A stretch of DNA of 64,000 bases, taken from contig CM028915.1 in NCBI GenBank assembly GCA_016801845.1, positions 10,309,501 to 10,373,500 of the forward strand. The letters run 5' to 3'. Shown here piece after piece: positions 26,101 to 35,076 of the stretch. The notes under the pieces were generated by a model, which ran no database searches, was not told the origin of the DNA, and was given only the letters and a program-made list of their open reading frames with translations. Every line of letters begins with the position of its first letter. Within the stretch, counting starts at the first letter, position 1. The translations under genes and the position numbers were made by a program. This stretch comes from Polydactylus sextarius (lineage: Eukaryota; Chordata; Actinopteri; Polynemidae).

Positions 26101-29100
26101 AAAAGCTTCAGTCCTGCCGTGAAAAGAGAAAAATGTCATATCAGAGCACAACAAATCACGGATTCGATATGGGATGACAAAAATATTGTATGCAGAAATG
26201 GATGTTATGCTACATATGTGTTTTATCTGTGAGGATGGACTGGGACTGGGATAGGATGCTATGAAGACAGGGAATCAAGTAGTCATAACTCTATGATCAT
26301 ATTGTCATTATCATATCATTTGTCTATCCCTGCAGCTATTTAAAGCTGTCTTGTGATTGTAGTGTCTATGTACTAATCAGTTTTTTTTTTGTCTTCTGTG
26401 TCGTCTCCAGACATACGAGCGCCAGTTCAGAATGCCTGAGCAGAGAGAGGGAGGCCTGCTGCAACTATTGGGAGATCATACTCCGCCCAAACACCAGCTT
26501 CGCAGCTCCCTCCTTCCTGCACACACACTCACACACACACAGCAGACGCAGCACACACTCACGCAACAATTCCAACACGCTCATGCACACCAACACCAAA
26601 TCAGTCCAGACTGGATCACATCTACAGCACCTTCTGCATCACCGGCCAATCCTGCAGATTCTGAGCCAGCCAGAGAACTGGCAGGAGCCAGTAGGAGCAC
26701 TTTGCTCGATCCGATCCAACCTTTCTCACGAACAGCGACTCGAAGCCCCTCACCTCAGAGATCCCTGACTCCAGATCTGCAGTTGCCAGTGGTTACAGAT
26801 GCCAGTATTCTCAACTTGACCTCTCTCAGCAGGTACGGATCCATTCACAGTGGCTCTTATGATGAGGCAAATATGATCATTAGATCAAAATATACTACTA
26901 ATATACACAATGCACAAGGTATGGAGTAAAAAAACTATATAGCATGCTCTTGTGATATTCTGAGTTGCAGTATTTACTTTTTATTTTATTTGCCACAGTA
27001 ATAAAGAATCTGATGAAACAGACACAATTATGATTCAAGTTGGGTACTAAATTGCATTATATTGCAGGGTATGTTAATGTATAACAGCAATAAACTGCCC
27101 TACAAAATAAAAATAATATCCCTAATGTATGGTGACACACAAAAGAGTGAATATACTTTTGCTGAGTTTTAGCGAAATACAAACACACTTTCTTTTTTCT
27201 ATCCATTCTTCATTTTTTAATTTATTCCCTTTATGTATATCTCTCCAGGGGGAGGGGTTTGCAAGAGGTCAATGATCAGCTCTTTGGGAACATCAAGAGG
27301 AAGTACGGCAGGAAAGACTCCCAGAGGATGCTCTGTAACCCCCACGGTGCTGATTCATCTTGGGGAAGACAGACAGAGAAGGGATCGGAGAGCCCTACTA
27401 ACTCAGAGGAGAGGCAGAAGTACAGGCAAGAGGAGACAGCTGAGCGGTTCCATGAAGACAGAGAGGAGAGGAGGAAGGAGGAAAGAGAGCGAGTAATCGC
27501 TGGGAGGAGAGGAGATGAAGAAGACAGGGGGATGCACATGCTGACAGAGGAAGGGAAAGGAAGAAAGAGGAGGAGGAGGCCCTCTTTTGATGAGTCATTT
27601 TCTGTAGAGGAGCAATCACAGCAACGGCAGGACTCTGACACTACAGAAAAACACCAGCCTGGGCCCCCAGAACCCAAAGTAGCACATAAGATGGAGATTC
27701 ACAAAAATGATTCTCGACTAACAAGTCAGTCTGATGTCAGTGGGGAAAGGCTAGAAAAGGGAGAGAGAGCAGATAAAGGCGATAAAAGAGAAAAAGGAGA
27801 GAGAGCAGACAGGACAGAAAGAGGAGAAACAGTTACAAGTGGGCCTGACCCAGAGTCATTGTTTACTGTAAACAGAATGAAAAAGAACCCAGTGGGTCGC
27901 CCTAAAATCAGTGCAGATTCCCTTAAACACAGAGAATCTACTCACAATCTCATCAACAAACCCAGTCTTAACACAAATCCCAGACTTCCCAGCCCAAATC
28001 CCAGTCCCAGTCCAAGGGGTAGCATCAGTCCTAGCCCCAGCCCTAAACCCAGATCTAACATCAGCCCCACCCCAAGCCCCAGACCCAGGACGGCCCTGAG
28101 TCCTAGTCCCAGCCACAGCACCATCTCCACAGCCAGTTGCAGACCAACCAAGGCCAAGGATGGGTGGTCCTACCTGAAAGCTAAAAGCCATGCCAGCCTC
28201 ACGTCGCCCCAGAGGGACAACCGAGGAAGCCCCTCTACTTTAACTGATCCGCCTTCAGCTTTTCCCATCACCCCCTCAAGCCCTCTTTACACCAACACTG
28301 ACAGCCTGACCGTCCACACACCTATCAAGAGGAAACGAGGACGCCCCAAGAAACAGCCGCTTCTAACTGTGGAGACCATTCATGAGGGCACCTCTACATC
28401 TCCTCCGAGCCCACTAGCACAGGAAATGTCCACAGGGCTAAATCGCAGGAAGAAGACACACACAATAAACACATTAGTGCAAATAGCATCCACAACCACC
28501 AGCGCCAATTCTAACAGTCTGAAACTAAAGCGTGGTAGAGGCCACTCCAGGCCTGTGAGTAAGATGAAGCTTGGGAAAATGCAGAGCATCCTAAATGAGA
28601 TCCTGTCAGGTTCCAGTCAGAATGGCACTCTGGCTCTGAAGTCATCCTCTGCCCCTGTTACCTCAGCTATGAGCGCCATGGCGTCCACCATTGAAGCTCG
28701 GCTGGGGAAACAGATAAATGTCAGCAAGAGAGGAACCATCTACATCGGTAAGAAGAGAGGGCGGAAACCCAGAGCAGAAACCCAAGGCCCCAACCCTCCC
28801 AAAACCACTAGACCCACTCTGTCTGTCTCCACATCCAGTCTCTATGAGAGCCCTGTAGTGCCTTCCACCACCTCGTCTCCCAGCTCTGCTGCTCCATCTA
28901 TAAGAGCCAGTCACTCTGATGCCACTATGCCCAGTTTGCAGCCCATCTCTGCCCTGCCCTCCAAGCCAGCAAGCAGAGGCTTCATATCTGCAGGATGGAA
29001 ACTGTCTCCTCCTCGTCTTCTGGCAAATTCGCCCTCCCACTTGTCAGAGGGAGCATCAGTGAAGGAGGTGACCCTGTCCCCTATCAGCGAATCCCACAGT

Positions 29101-32100
29101 GAGGAGACTATTCCCAGTGACAGCGGGATCGGGACGGATAACAACAGCACATCAGATCAAACTGAGAAGGGTCCCGCCTCTCGGCGCAGGTACAGTACAC
29201 CGCTGCTGTACGTCTTTACCTTTCTTGAACCCTAATTTGTAGGGATTTTTTCAATTTTAATTGGTGAAATATGGTGATTTTAATATGATTATATTTTTTT
29301 ACATTGTTTTCCTACAGGTATTCATTTGATCTGTGTGGGTTTGAGGCTGCGGAGGCAGCAGCTCTGGAAGCGACCAATAGAGGTAGCAGAACACGCTGTG
29401 AACGGCAGGTAACTGCCGTTGACAACTTCCTGTCACAGCAGGAAAAGAAGCAAAAACATCATCGGCGGAAGAGGAAGTGCCTACAGAGTCGAGATCATCT
29501 TCACTTTCTCTCTGAACTGGAGGAGGTTAGAAATGTTATAATACCGTAAAATATTCTGTATTTACTATTTGACATTTGACATTTGCACATACTATTTAAC
29601 ACTGAAATGTGGAAGTGTCATATTTTCCTAAATGTTCTGTTTCTTTGACCTCCCTCTAGGTTGTGTTAAAGCTCCAGCAACTACGAGTGTCTCATAGACG
29701 ATACACCTGCTACCCCCAGCACCCGTATCCCTCCATTTTTCGCCTCAACTTCCATCATTACTACCCAGTTACCTATGACTCCTACTCCTGTGACTCCAGC
29801 TCGTACCTCCGCAGGAGTGCCGATCTGAAGGCTAAGAGGAGACGTGGCCGTCCAGCCAAAGCCAGCGAGCCAATCACATCAAAGCTGCCTTTTGTACAAG
29901 GATTTGGTTATCCGCTGGCAGGGGGAAATTTCTATGCAGCACCGTATGCGATGCCTTACGCGCCTCCTCTGAGTCTGGGCTACTTCCCTCCTGCTCCCCC
30001 ATTTTACCTGCCCCACCACTCACTAGGACCTGCACCACCATCTCCCTTCATGAGGCCTGCTGTCCCCCCTCCCAAGCCTTTTCACTCCAGTGGACACTCC
30101 AAACTCCAACCAGGAGCAAAGCTTCGCAGCGCCAGTGGCCCACTCCAGGGACCCTCTGTACGAGGAGAGGGCCTTGGATCCCTGGGCGGCAGTAGTGCAG
30201 GTGGTCTGGGAGGGGTTCGACTCCATAAGAGGAAGCACAAGCACAAACATAAGCACAAGGATGAACCCCTCCTTTCACCACGTGACCGGCAGGAGTTGGG
30301 TGGGCTCTTCAGTGGAGCTAAGACCACTGCACGTCTCAGCATGCTGAACGACAGGAGGGACTTGTCCAGTCAGGGCTCTTCAAAGCATCTGGAGAAGCAG
30401 AGGGGCAGCAGCAGAGGCTCAAGCTTAGGGATGTTTGAGTCAGACCAGCTGTCCACACACTCTCTCGCTGACAGCCAGTTCCACTCCCGTCAGACTGGAC
30501 AGCCAATAAACAGCTTCATGAGCAGCTACAGTAGCCAATCGCAGCGGTCAGAGTCAGCGTCTGACCTCTTTTTGGGGTCACGGGAGGACGAGTGTAGTGG
30601 GAGGGGCAGGAAGACGAGGCTCGCTGTGTTTGGAGATCAGGGCTTAATGTCATTCCAAACTGCCAGGCAGGAGCCAGGACAGATGAACAAGTGCTCCAGT
30701 CCCTCCCTCTCTGGTAAGAACCTCTTACATTAGGATTACCTGCTCTTCTTTAAACTTCACAGTATTTACAAGGCAGTGCACTGCCCTTTCGCCGTGATCA
30801 GGAACCATGACAGGAATAGTTTTTCTTTTGACAGCGGCAGCATGGTAAAATGCATTGCTTACTTTGATGATGTGTTGGAGGTTTGAGGTTAGCCCAAACC
30901 ACAATAACTGCCTGTTGCTTGCTTGTCTTTCTCTAACCTGTACATGTATGGTTAGACATCCTGTAGCTACCTCACATTAAAGGCCATACGTGGTTCACCT
31001 GTGGAATGGTAATCATATGGCGCATTGGCAGGAAGTGTTCAGCCAACATTAACAGCACAGTACCTCATTACAGATGCAGTTGCGAGGGAAAGGAGAGCAG
31101 ATTGTAAAACTGTGAGATTCCTCTGTCAGAGAAAACAGGAAAAGGGTTGTATTAGTGAAACCAAACTACATCTAACGCTGGCCTCTACTGTGCACACAAT
31201 TAAAAGCCGAACATAGGTCATGTTTTAAAAATGTGGCTTTATCACATGTGTGACCACAGTGAGTTTATCATGATGTTGACAGAGCTTAGAGAGGGGCTGC
31301 TGTGTGCACATCCAGTGTTCACTCATAGCAGGGGGGACAGTGTGCAATGAAGCACAAGCTGCTACACTGTGGTTAATGCATCCTCAACAAAGCAGTGTGG
31401 AAAAAATGATACATGGTGTAACAAGCCAGTTATGTATGATCTTAACCTGCCAAGGTTGCAGAACTGATAGCATAGCTAAATCAGGAGCATATTTGCAAAA
31501 ATAATTGATGTCCAATATAATATTCTATTCCCTAGTGATCATGGTGCTTGTTATTTGCTGGAGTAGATTTTTAATCACATAATTAGTCAGACTTAACAGG
31601 GCCTCCCCTATTTAAAAGTAGATTGCAGCATGCTCATCAAGGTGATTCCTATTTATAAAAATGCCACGCACAGAATTATTAGGACTTAAAGCAGACAGAG
31701 AGGCTGGGTAGCCCCGAATCCTCACTACCAAACTAATCTGTATTTTGGTACATTCTGTATTCTGCTGTCTTTGAGCACATCTGGCTGGGGATAGAGAGAA
31801 CGTAATGCATGGATGGAGATGACTATAATTCACCAATCTCTCCTTCCTCCCCTCTCTCCCTCCCTTCCTCCTCTCCTGCCAATGCCTTTGCCAGAGATAT
31901 ATTATTCACACAGTGTGATTTATTTTCTACAGACACGCCGTAAAAGGCCCTTGCCTGTGTTAAAAGAGCTGGCTGGCAGCCAGGGGTTTAATGACTGGGG
32001 CCTAGTCCAGTGGCGGGGAGGAGAAGCCAGGGGCTCAGTTAGAATACACCCCCCACCCCAGGGGATCCAAGAGGGATGACTCATATACACACTAGCACCC

Positions 32101-35076
32101 CCCCCCCCCAACACACACACACCACCTCTGCACCCCCACACTACACACCCCCACCTTCCACATTACCCCTCCAGTGCTGTTGTACCTTTTCTACCTTCCA
32201 GGTCCTTCTTTTCCCCCTTTTTGCTGCTTCTGCAGTTTTTGCCCTTGCTTTCCTCCATTCACCCACAATCCCCACATTTATACACACACTTCCCCTTTTC
32301 CCTCCACCTCCTCTTCCCCCTCCACCGTCTATCTCTTTCCTTCTTTTCTTTCTCTTAAGGCTTTTTTACCCTTGTCTCCCCTCCCCCTCGTCGCCCCATT
32401 ACTCTCTCTTTTCCCCATTCCCTCTCCCCCTCCTCTAGTATGACTTACTGCTTCACTTCACAGCTTTAGCCCAATTAAAACATAGGTGCGCGTGCATACA
32501 CACGGATGTGACACAACTATACATATATGTATTCACATGCTTGCATAAAACCACTGTGATACACATGGATATATAGTCACACAGATCCCTTTCCACAAGC
32601 TGACATATATGCAGAATTCATATTATTATTTGAGTAGTCAAGTGAATTTGGATCATTCTTCAATAGAGCCACTTTGTGCTGATTTAAACAGTTTTATTTC
32701 TTAATGCAATTATGTGTCTCTCACCTTCATATTTGTATAAAATTAGGTCATCTCCCATTGAAGCATTTTCTGTGTCACACGACTCTCAAATATATGCTTG
32801 CAGAGAATTTCTCCCATTAGATAATATACATTAAGGATCACTTCATTCTGTCTGAACCTCGGTCTCAGCGGCTGCAGTGGCAGTGGATAAGTGAGCATGT
32901 ATCTGTGTGTTGTAGTGACTTTCTATTCCACAGAGAAACAGGTCTTCAGTACTATACGGCCCCTCACACTGCTGAAGGTCACCAGTTTTATGTTCCGTGT
33001 ATGCAGCTCATAAATTTCTGCTACTTTGTAGTGTGTGTGTACGTGTGTGTGCATGTGTGTGAGCTTAGCGTGTGCACACTTGTGTTCAGCTCATAAACTA
33101 CTGCTACTTAGTGCTTTCTGCATTAGACTAATTTTACCGTCTGCCCTTAATACTTGAGTAACAATAGAGTGAGATGTTCCTCTCTTTATCTTTCGTTACT
33201 CTTGGTTTATTGCAAGAAACCTCACTATGCAGTTCTACATCCTAAATGTTCAAATTGAGTTTCTTCAAATGCTGAAAAAACACTGCCACATGTGTTTGTT
33301 GCAATGCTTAATTGAAGCAATATGAAGCTTTAGTAGTACACAAGATTGAAATATTCCAGCCAGAGATGTCATGCTTTATTAAATAAATAGACGTATTTTC
33401 AAAATTTCCTGATGCATCAATTTTCCTGCAATCCATCCCACTATATTTGGTATACAATTCAGAGCTGTTTTGCTTTAACGCAGTCATCAATGTGTTAGAG
33501 CACTGCAGAAACCTGCTACACTGTATCAGCAGGATTCTGGAGGAAAAGAAAAAAAGGGAGATGGTTTGGGACTCCAGGAATAGGAGAAAAATCTCAAAAA
33601 AAGAGACCAGGCATGTTGTATGCACACTGCTTGGGGACTGGTGGCTGATTGTGCTTTTCCTCCATTTTGGCTGTGGCTCAGTCTGAGCCCTGGGAACAGT
33701 GCCCAGACAGAGAGGAGGGAGAGGAGGAGGGGGTGGTGGGGGTGAAGAAATGGGACAGAGATGGGAAACAAAAAGAATGACAGAGACAGACCAAGACCAG
33801 GAAGAGGTTTGTGAAATTGAGAAGGAAATGAAATGGTGCAGTGTTACCAGTTTAATTGAAAATTAGAGAGTAGCATATTGCTGGCCTTGAAGAGTAGAGA
33901 GGGAAAGAGAATGGGACTGATGGGGAAAGGGGTGAAAAAGAAAGGAACAGCGTGTAAAGGGCATACTGCCCAGTTCACCAGTGTGAAGGAAACAATATGG
34001 CTCCAGTTTCTTCTGCTCAGCCATTCTGAACTGCCGAATTCATTATTTGTGCATGTTGGGCATGTGCGTGTGTGTGTATGTGTGTTTTTGTATTTGTGTC
34101 TGTGTGAATATGTGCATGTGGATAAATGTGTCAATATGTGTGTTTGTATTTGTGTCTGTGAGCGTTTGGCTTCTTGGCAGCCTGTGCTCCAGATGCACAG
34201 GGTTGTTATTGTGTAGCGACATATTAAATGGTTAAAGGAGACATTTCTGTGGGTTTCCTGCTCGCAGAATGGGATCTCCTCCTCCCCCCTCTCCTCTCTG
34301 CTCTCTAGTAGACAATTACAGGATAGGATCTGCTCTCCTGGCTCAGCTGGGCTTTGAAAGGCTTACATGAATATATCAAAATTAGCAGGAAGCTCTTGAA
34401 GCAAAAAAAAAGATTCTCTCCATGAGCAAAATTGGCATGATGCCTTTCCTGGCCTTTCCAAAGCTGCTCATTTTGACTGACATGTTAGCATAAAAACTAC
34501 TCTTCATAGATCTTGCTCTGCTATTGATTTACCTTGTCGCCTCACTAATGCTCTCTGTCTCCTCTCCCAGGTGTTCCCAGTAAGCGGAGGTATAAACGTC
34601 GTGAGGTGGAACAGATCAAGAAGGACGTCAGGAGAATGCATTCTTTGAACTTTGAGCATGTGCAGAAGATTCTCCGTGCCAAGCGCCTGCAGCGACAAGC
34701 CAAAACAGGAAACAATGTCATCAAACGACGGCCTGGAAGGCCCCGAAAGCAACCTATAGAGGAATCAGAGCCGACCAGTAGGATGGAGGAAGATCGGGCC
34801 GATGGTCGGGGTTTGGACATGTTGGCCAGTCGGAGGGGTGATGGGAGGACTCTGGGGATGCCTGTCCTGGAAAGGTGTGATGACCTGCCCGGTAGGCAGA
34901 GCCTGAGGCCAAACTTGATCCCTGAGCCTCTGGAGTTTTCCAATCATGATTCCATCTCAGCAACAATTGAGACAGTGGTGCATCAAGCACGGTCGGTGGC
35001 TCCGCTGGTCAAAGGAGGGAAACGCAGAGGCAGGGGCCACAGCAGGGATGAATTATGGGCTCCTTCCAGTCAATAG
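12282..35076 (+). CDS. setbp1: SET-binding protein 1 (six coding exons)
   Basis: Joined coding segments are 12282-12716, 26411-26832, 27249-29189, 29318-29525, 29660-30713 and 34571-35076. They total 4566 nt, or 1521 codons plus TAG, with every junction in phase and GT-AG. Identity rests on several long conserved blocks of the SETBP1 family. These are the N-terminal LEEQEFSIKEA block (about residues 66-105), AT-hook 1 KRKRGRPKK (646-654), KKRGRKPR (787-794), the SKI-homology region with DSGIGT (910-915), AT-hook 2 KRRRGRPAK (1061-1069), a HKRKHKHKHKHK run (1191-1202) and AT-hook 3 KRRPGRPRK (1405-1413). The known role is a nuclear AT-hook protein that binds DNA and the oncoprotein SET, stabilises SET to inhibit PP2A, and recruits HCF1/KMT2A complexes. 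Oddities are a short C-terminus without proline repeats, an altered HCF1 motif, and a divergent residue 286-616 region. Confidence 0.93.
13013..13083. repeat. Interrupted (CA)n microsatellite
   Basis: Two CA arrays are separated by a CGCGCAAAA step in intron 2 of setbp1. Confidence 0.9.
14972..14999. repeat. CAG/CAA trinucleotide run in intron 2
   Basis: Six CAG-type units are followed by CAA/CAG alternation. They lie about 18 bp after a splice-acceptor-like CTGTTGTCTTGTAG (14955). In the frame that joins exon 2 in phase the segment hits a TGA quickly, so it is not treated as an exon. In another frame it would read polyglutamine. Confidence 0.75.
16418..16605. repeat. Pair of long (GT)n microsatellites
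   Basis: Pure GT runs occur at about 16418-16459 and 16563-16605, separated by about 100 bp of unique sequence. A short GTT run (16394-16409) precedes the first. Confidence 0.9.
17099..17472. repeat. Cluster of (GT)n then (CA)n arrays
   Basis: An imperfect GT array (17099-17189) is followed by two CA arrays (17300-17338, 17437-17472) on the same strand. The opposite-sense arrays could base-pair in the intron 2 transcript. Confidence 0.85.
21742..21767. repeat. Poly-T tract (26 bp)
   Basis: Uninterrupted T run in intron 2. No retroposon body was recognised. Confidence 0.9.
22380..22428. repeat. (GT)n microsatellite
   Basis: Nearly pure GT run with one CT interruption. It lies in a purine/pyrimidine-skewed neighbourhood (22020-22700). 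Confidence 0.9.
22911..23157. repeat. Long (CT)n array followed by long (GT)n array
   Basis: A (CT)n run of about 60 bp (22911-22971) and a (GT)n run of about 60 bp (23097-23157) lie within 250 bp, inside a broader GA/CT-skewed domain. Mirror-repeat polypyrimidine can form H-DNA and alternating GT can form Z-DNA. Both are general properties, not shown here. Confidence 0.9.
26411..26832 (+). CDS. setbp1: setbp1 coding exon 3 (residues 146-286)
   Basis: The exon opens in phase 0 with Thr-Tyr-Glu-Arg, matching the AYERPQ start of the equivalent human exon. It encodes a Pro/Ser/His/Gln-rich, probably disordered segment. Positions 26520-26600 are a CA-rich stretch read as His, Thr and Gln (HTLTHTQQTQHTLTQQ). 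The donor is CAG|GTACGG at 26833, phase 2. Read-through into intron 3 reaches a stop by 26929, so the intron must be removed. Confidence 0.88.
26833..27248 (+). other. setbp1: setbp1 intron 3 (416 bp)
   Basis: Bounded by GTACGG and a pyrimidine-rich tract ending TCTCTCCAG. AT-rich, with in-frame stops. Nothing else recognisable. Confidence 0.8.
27249..29189 (+). CDS. setbp1: setbp1 coding exon 4 (residues 286-933)
   Basis: The largest exon. The first half is divergent and low complexity. It has charged Arg/Glu stretches (27360-27560), an EKGERADKGDK-type repeat (27756-27832), a VGRPK mini-motif (27889) and a Ser-Pro-rich repeat (27985-28115). Strong family similarity begins at about 28245 with the ITPSSPLYTNTDSLTV block. 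AT-hook 1 (28327-28353), KQINVSKRGTIYIGKKRGRKPR (about 28708-28773) and NLQPISALP-like sequence follow, then WKLSPPRLLANSPSHL and the SKI-homology/degron region (29085-29160, DSGIGT at 29119-29136). The donor is CGCAG|GTACAG at 29190, phase 2. Confidence 0.93.
29119..29136 (+). other. setbp1: Conserved SETBP1 degron (DSGIGT)
   Basis: The six codons read Asp-Ser-Gly-Ile-Gly-Thr (residues 910-915). This is the beta-TrCP-type phosphodegron whose human counterpart (residues 868-873) is the mutation hotspot of Schinzel-Giedion syndrome and myeloid malignancy. The flanking SESHSEETIPS and DNNSTSDQ are also conserved, so degradation control is probably shared between fish and mammals. Confidence 0.95.
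29190..29317 (+). other. setbp1: setbp1 intron 4 (128 bp)
   Basis: GTACAG to TTTTCCTACAG. Retention would give a stop at 29233-29235. It splits an Arg codon in the SRRRYSF motif. Confidence 0.88.
29318..29525 (+). CDS. setbp1: setbp1 coding exon 5 (residues 933-1002)
   Basis: The 208-nt exon encodes YSFDLCGFE..., then the basic KKQKHHRRKRK run, then LQSRDHLHFLSELEE, all collinear with the human protein downstream of the degron. The basic cluster is a plausible nuclear localisation signal. The donor is GAG|GTTAGA at 29526, phase 0. Confidence 0.92.
29526..29659 (+). other. setbp1: setbp1 intron 5 (134 bp)
   Basis: GTTAGA to TGACCTCCCTCTAG. Short, AT-rich, with an in-frame stop at 29547-29549. 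It contains a duplicated GACATTTGACATTTG step near 29570. Confidence 0.88.
29660..30713 (+). CDS. setbp1: setbp1 coding exon 6 (residues 1003-1354)
   Basis: Starts in phase 0 (VVLKLQQLRVSHRRYTCY), matching the human block after LEEL. It continues with PYPSIFRLNF then HHYY (29753-29764), AT-hook 2 (29834-29860), and a Tyr/Pro/Gly-rich region (YAAPYAMPYAPPL-like, 29936-30060). A His/Lys repeat follows at 30224-30259, then a Ser-rich region that corresponds to the start of the SET-binding region. That region is shorter than in human by roughly 60 residues. The donor is CTG|GTAAGA at 30714, phase 1. Confidence 0.92.
29753..29764 (+). other. setbp1: Position of the HCF1-binding motif, reads HHYY
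   Basis: The human protein has Asp-His-Tyr-Tyr at 991-994, the (D/E)HxY motif for HCF1. The aligned fish codons (CAT CAT TAC TAC, residues 1034-1037) read His-His-Tyr-Tyr. Neighbours on both sides are conserved (SIFRLNF before, YPV after), so the alignment is secure and only the acidic position differs. Confidence 0.85.
30714..34570 (+). other. setbp1: setbp1 intron 6 (3.9 kb)
   Basis: GTAAGA (30714) to TCTCCTCTCCCAG (34570). It contains C-rich/CA-rich low-complexity sequence (32090-32160), a pyrimidine-rich domain (32200-32440) and GT-rich stretches (33030-33065, 34060-34165). No coding exon is supported. Confidence 0.75.
34571..35076 (+). CDS. setbp1: setbp1 terminal coding exon 7 (residues 1354-1521)
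   Basis: Encodes SKRRYKRREVEQI, then VQKILRAKRLQRQAKTGNN and AT-hook 3 (34723-34749), all strongly conserved. MPVLERCDDLP follows, then an ATIETVVHQAR helix-like block near the end. The human protein continues there into long PPLPPPPP repeats. Here the frame goes directly to APLVKGGKRRGRGHS and stops at TAG 35074-35076. An overlapping +1 frame stays open to 35164. Confidence 0.92.

Larger units (their letters stand above)
12717..26410 (+). other. setbp1: setbp1 intron 2 (13.7 kb)
   Basis: The largest intron, bounded by GTAAGT (12717) and a T-rich tract ending GTCGTCTCCAG (26410). It is unusually dense in dinucleotide repeats (13013-13083, 14653-14682, 16418-16459, 16563-16605, 17099-17189, 17300-17338, 17437-17472, 19590-19618, 21080-21104, 22380-22428, 22911-22971, 23097-23157). 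It also has a CAG/CAA run (14972-14999) and a T-tract (21742-21767). Open frames across these repeats are low complexity and I reject them as genes. Confidence 0.7.

Noticed and set aside
27856..28191. Minus-strand frames opposite the Ser-Pro repeat of setbp1
   Set aside because: Shadow frames of a real exon; Gly/Leu repeats mirror the SPSP coding repeat.
32076..32443. Pro/Leu/Phe-rich frames in intron 6 as the missing proline-repeat region of Setbp1
   Set aside because: The missing repeats belong after the third AT-hook (exon 7), whereas this is an intronic pyrimidine-rich tract without suitable in-phase splice sites.
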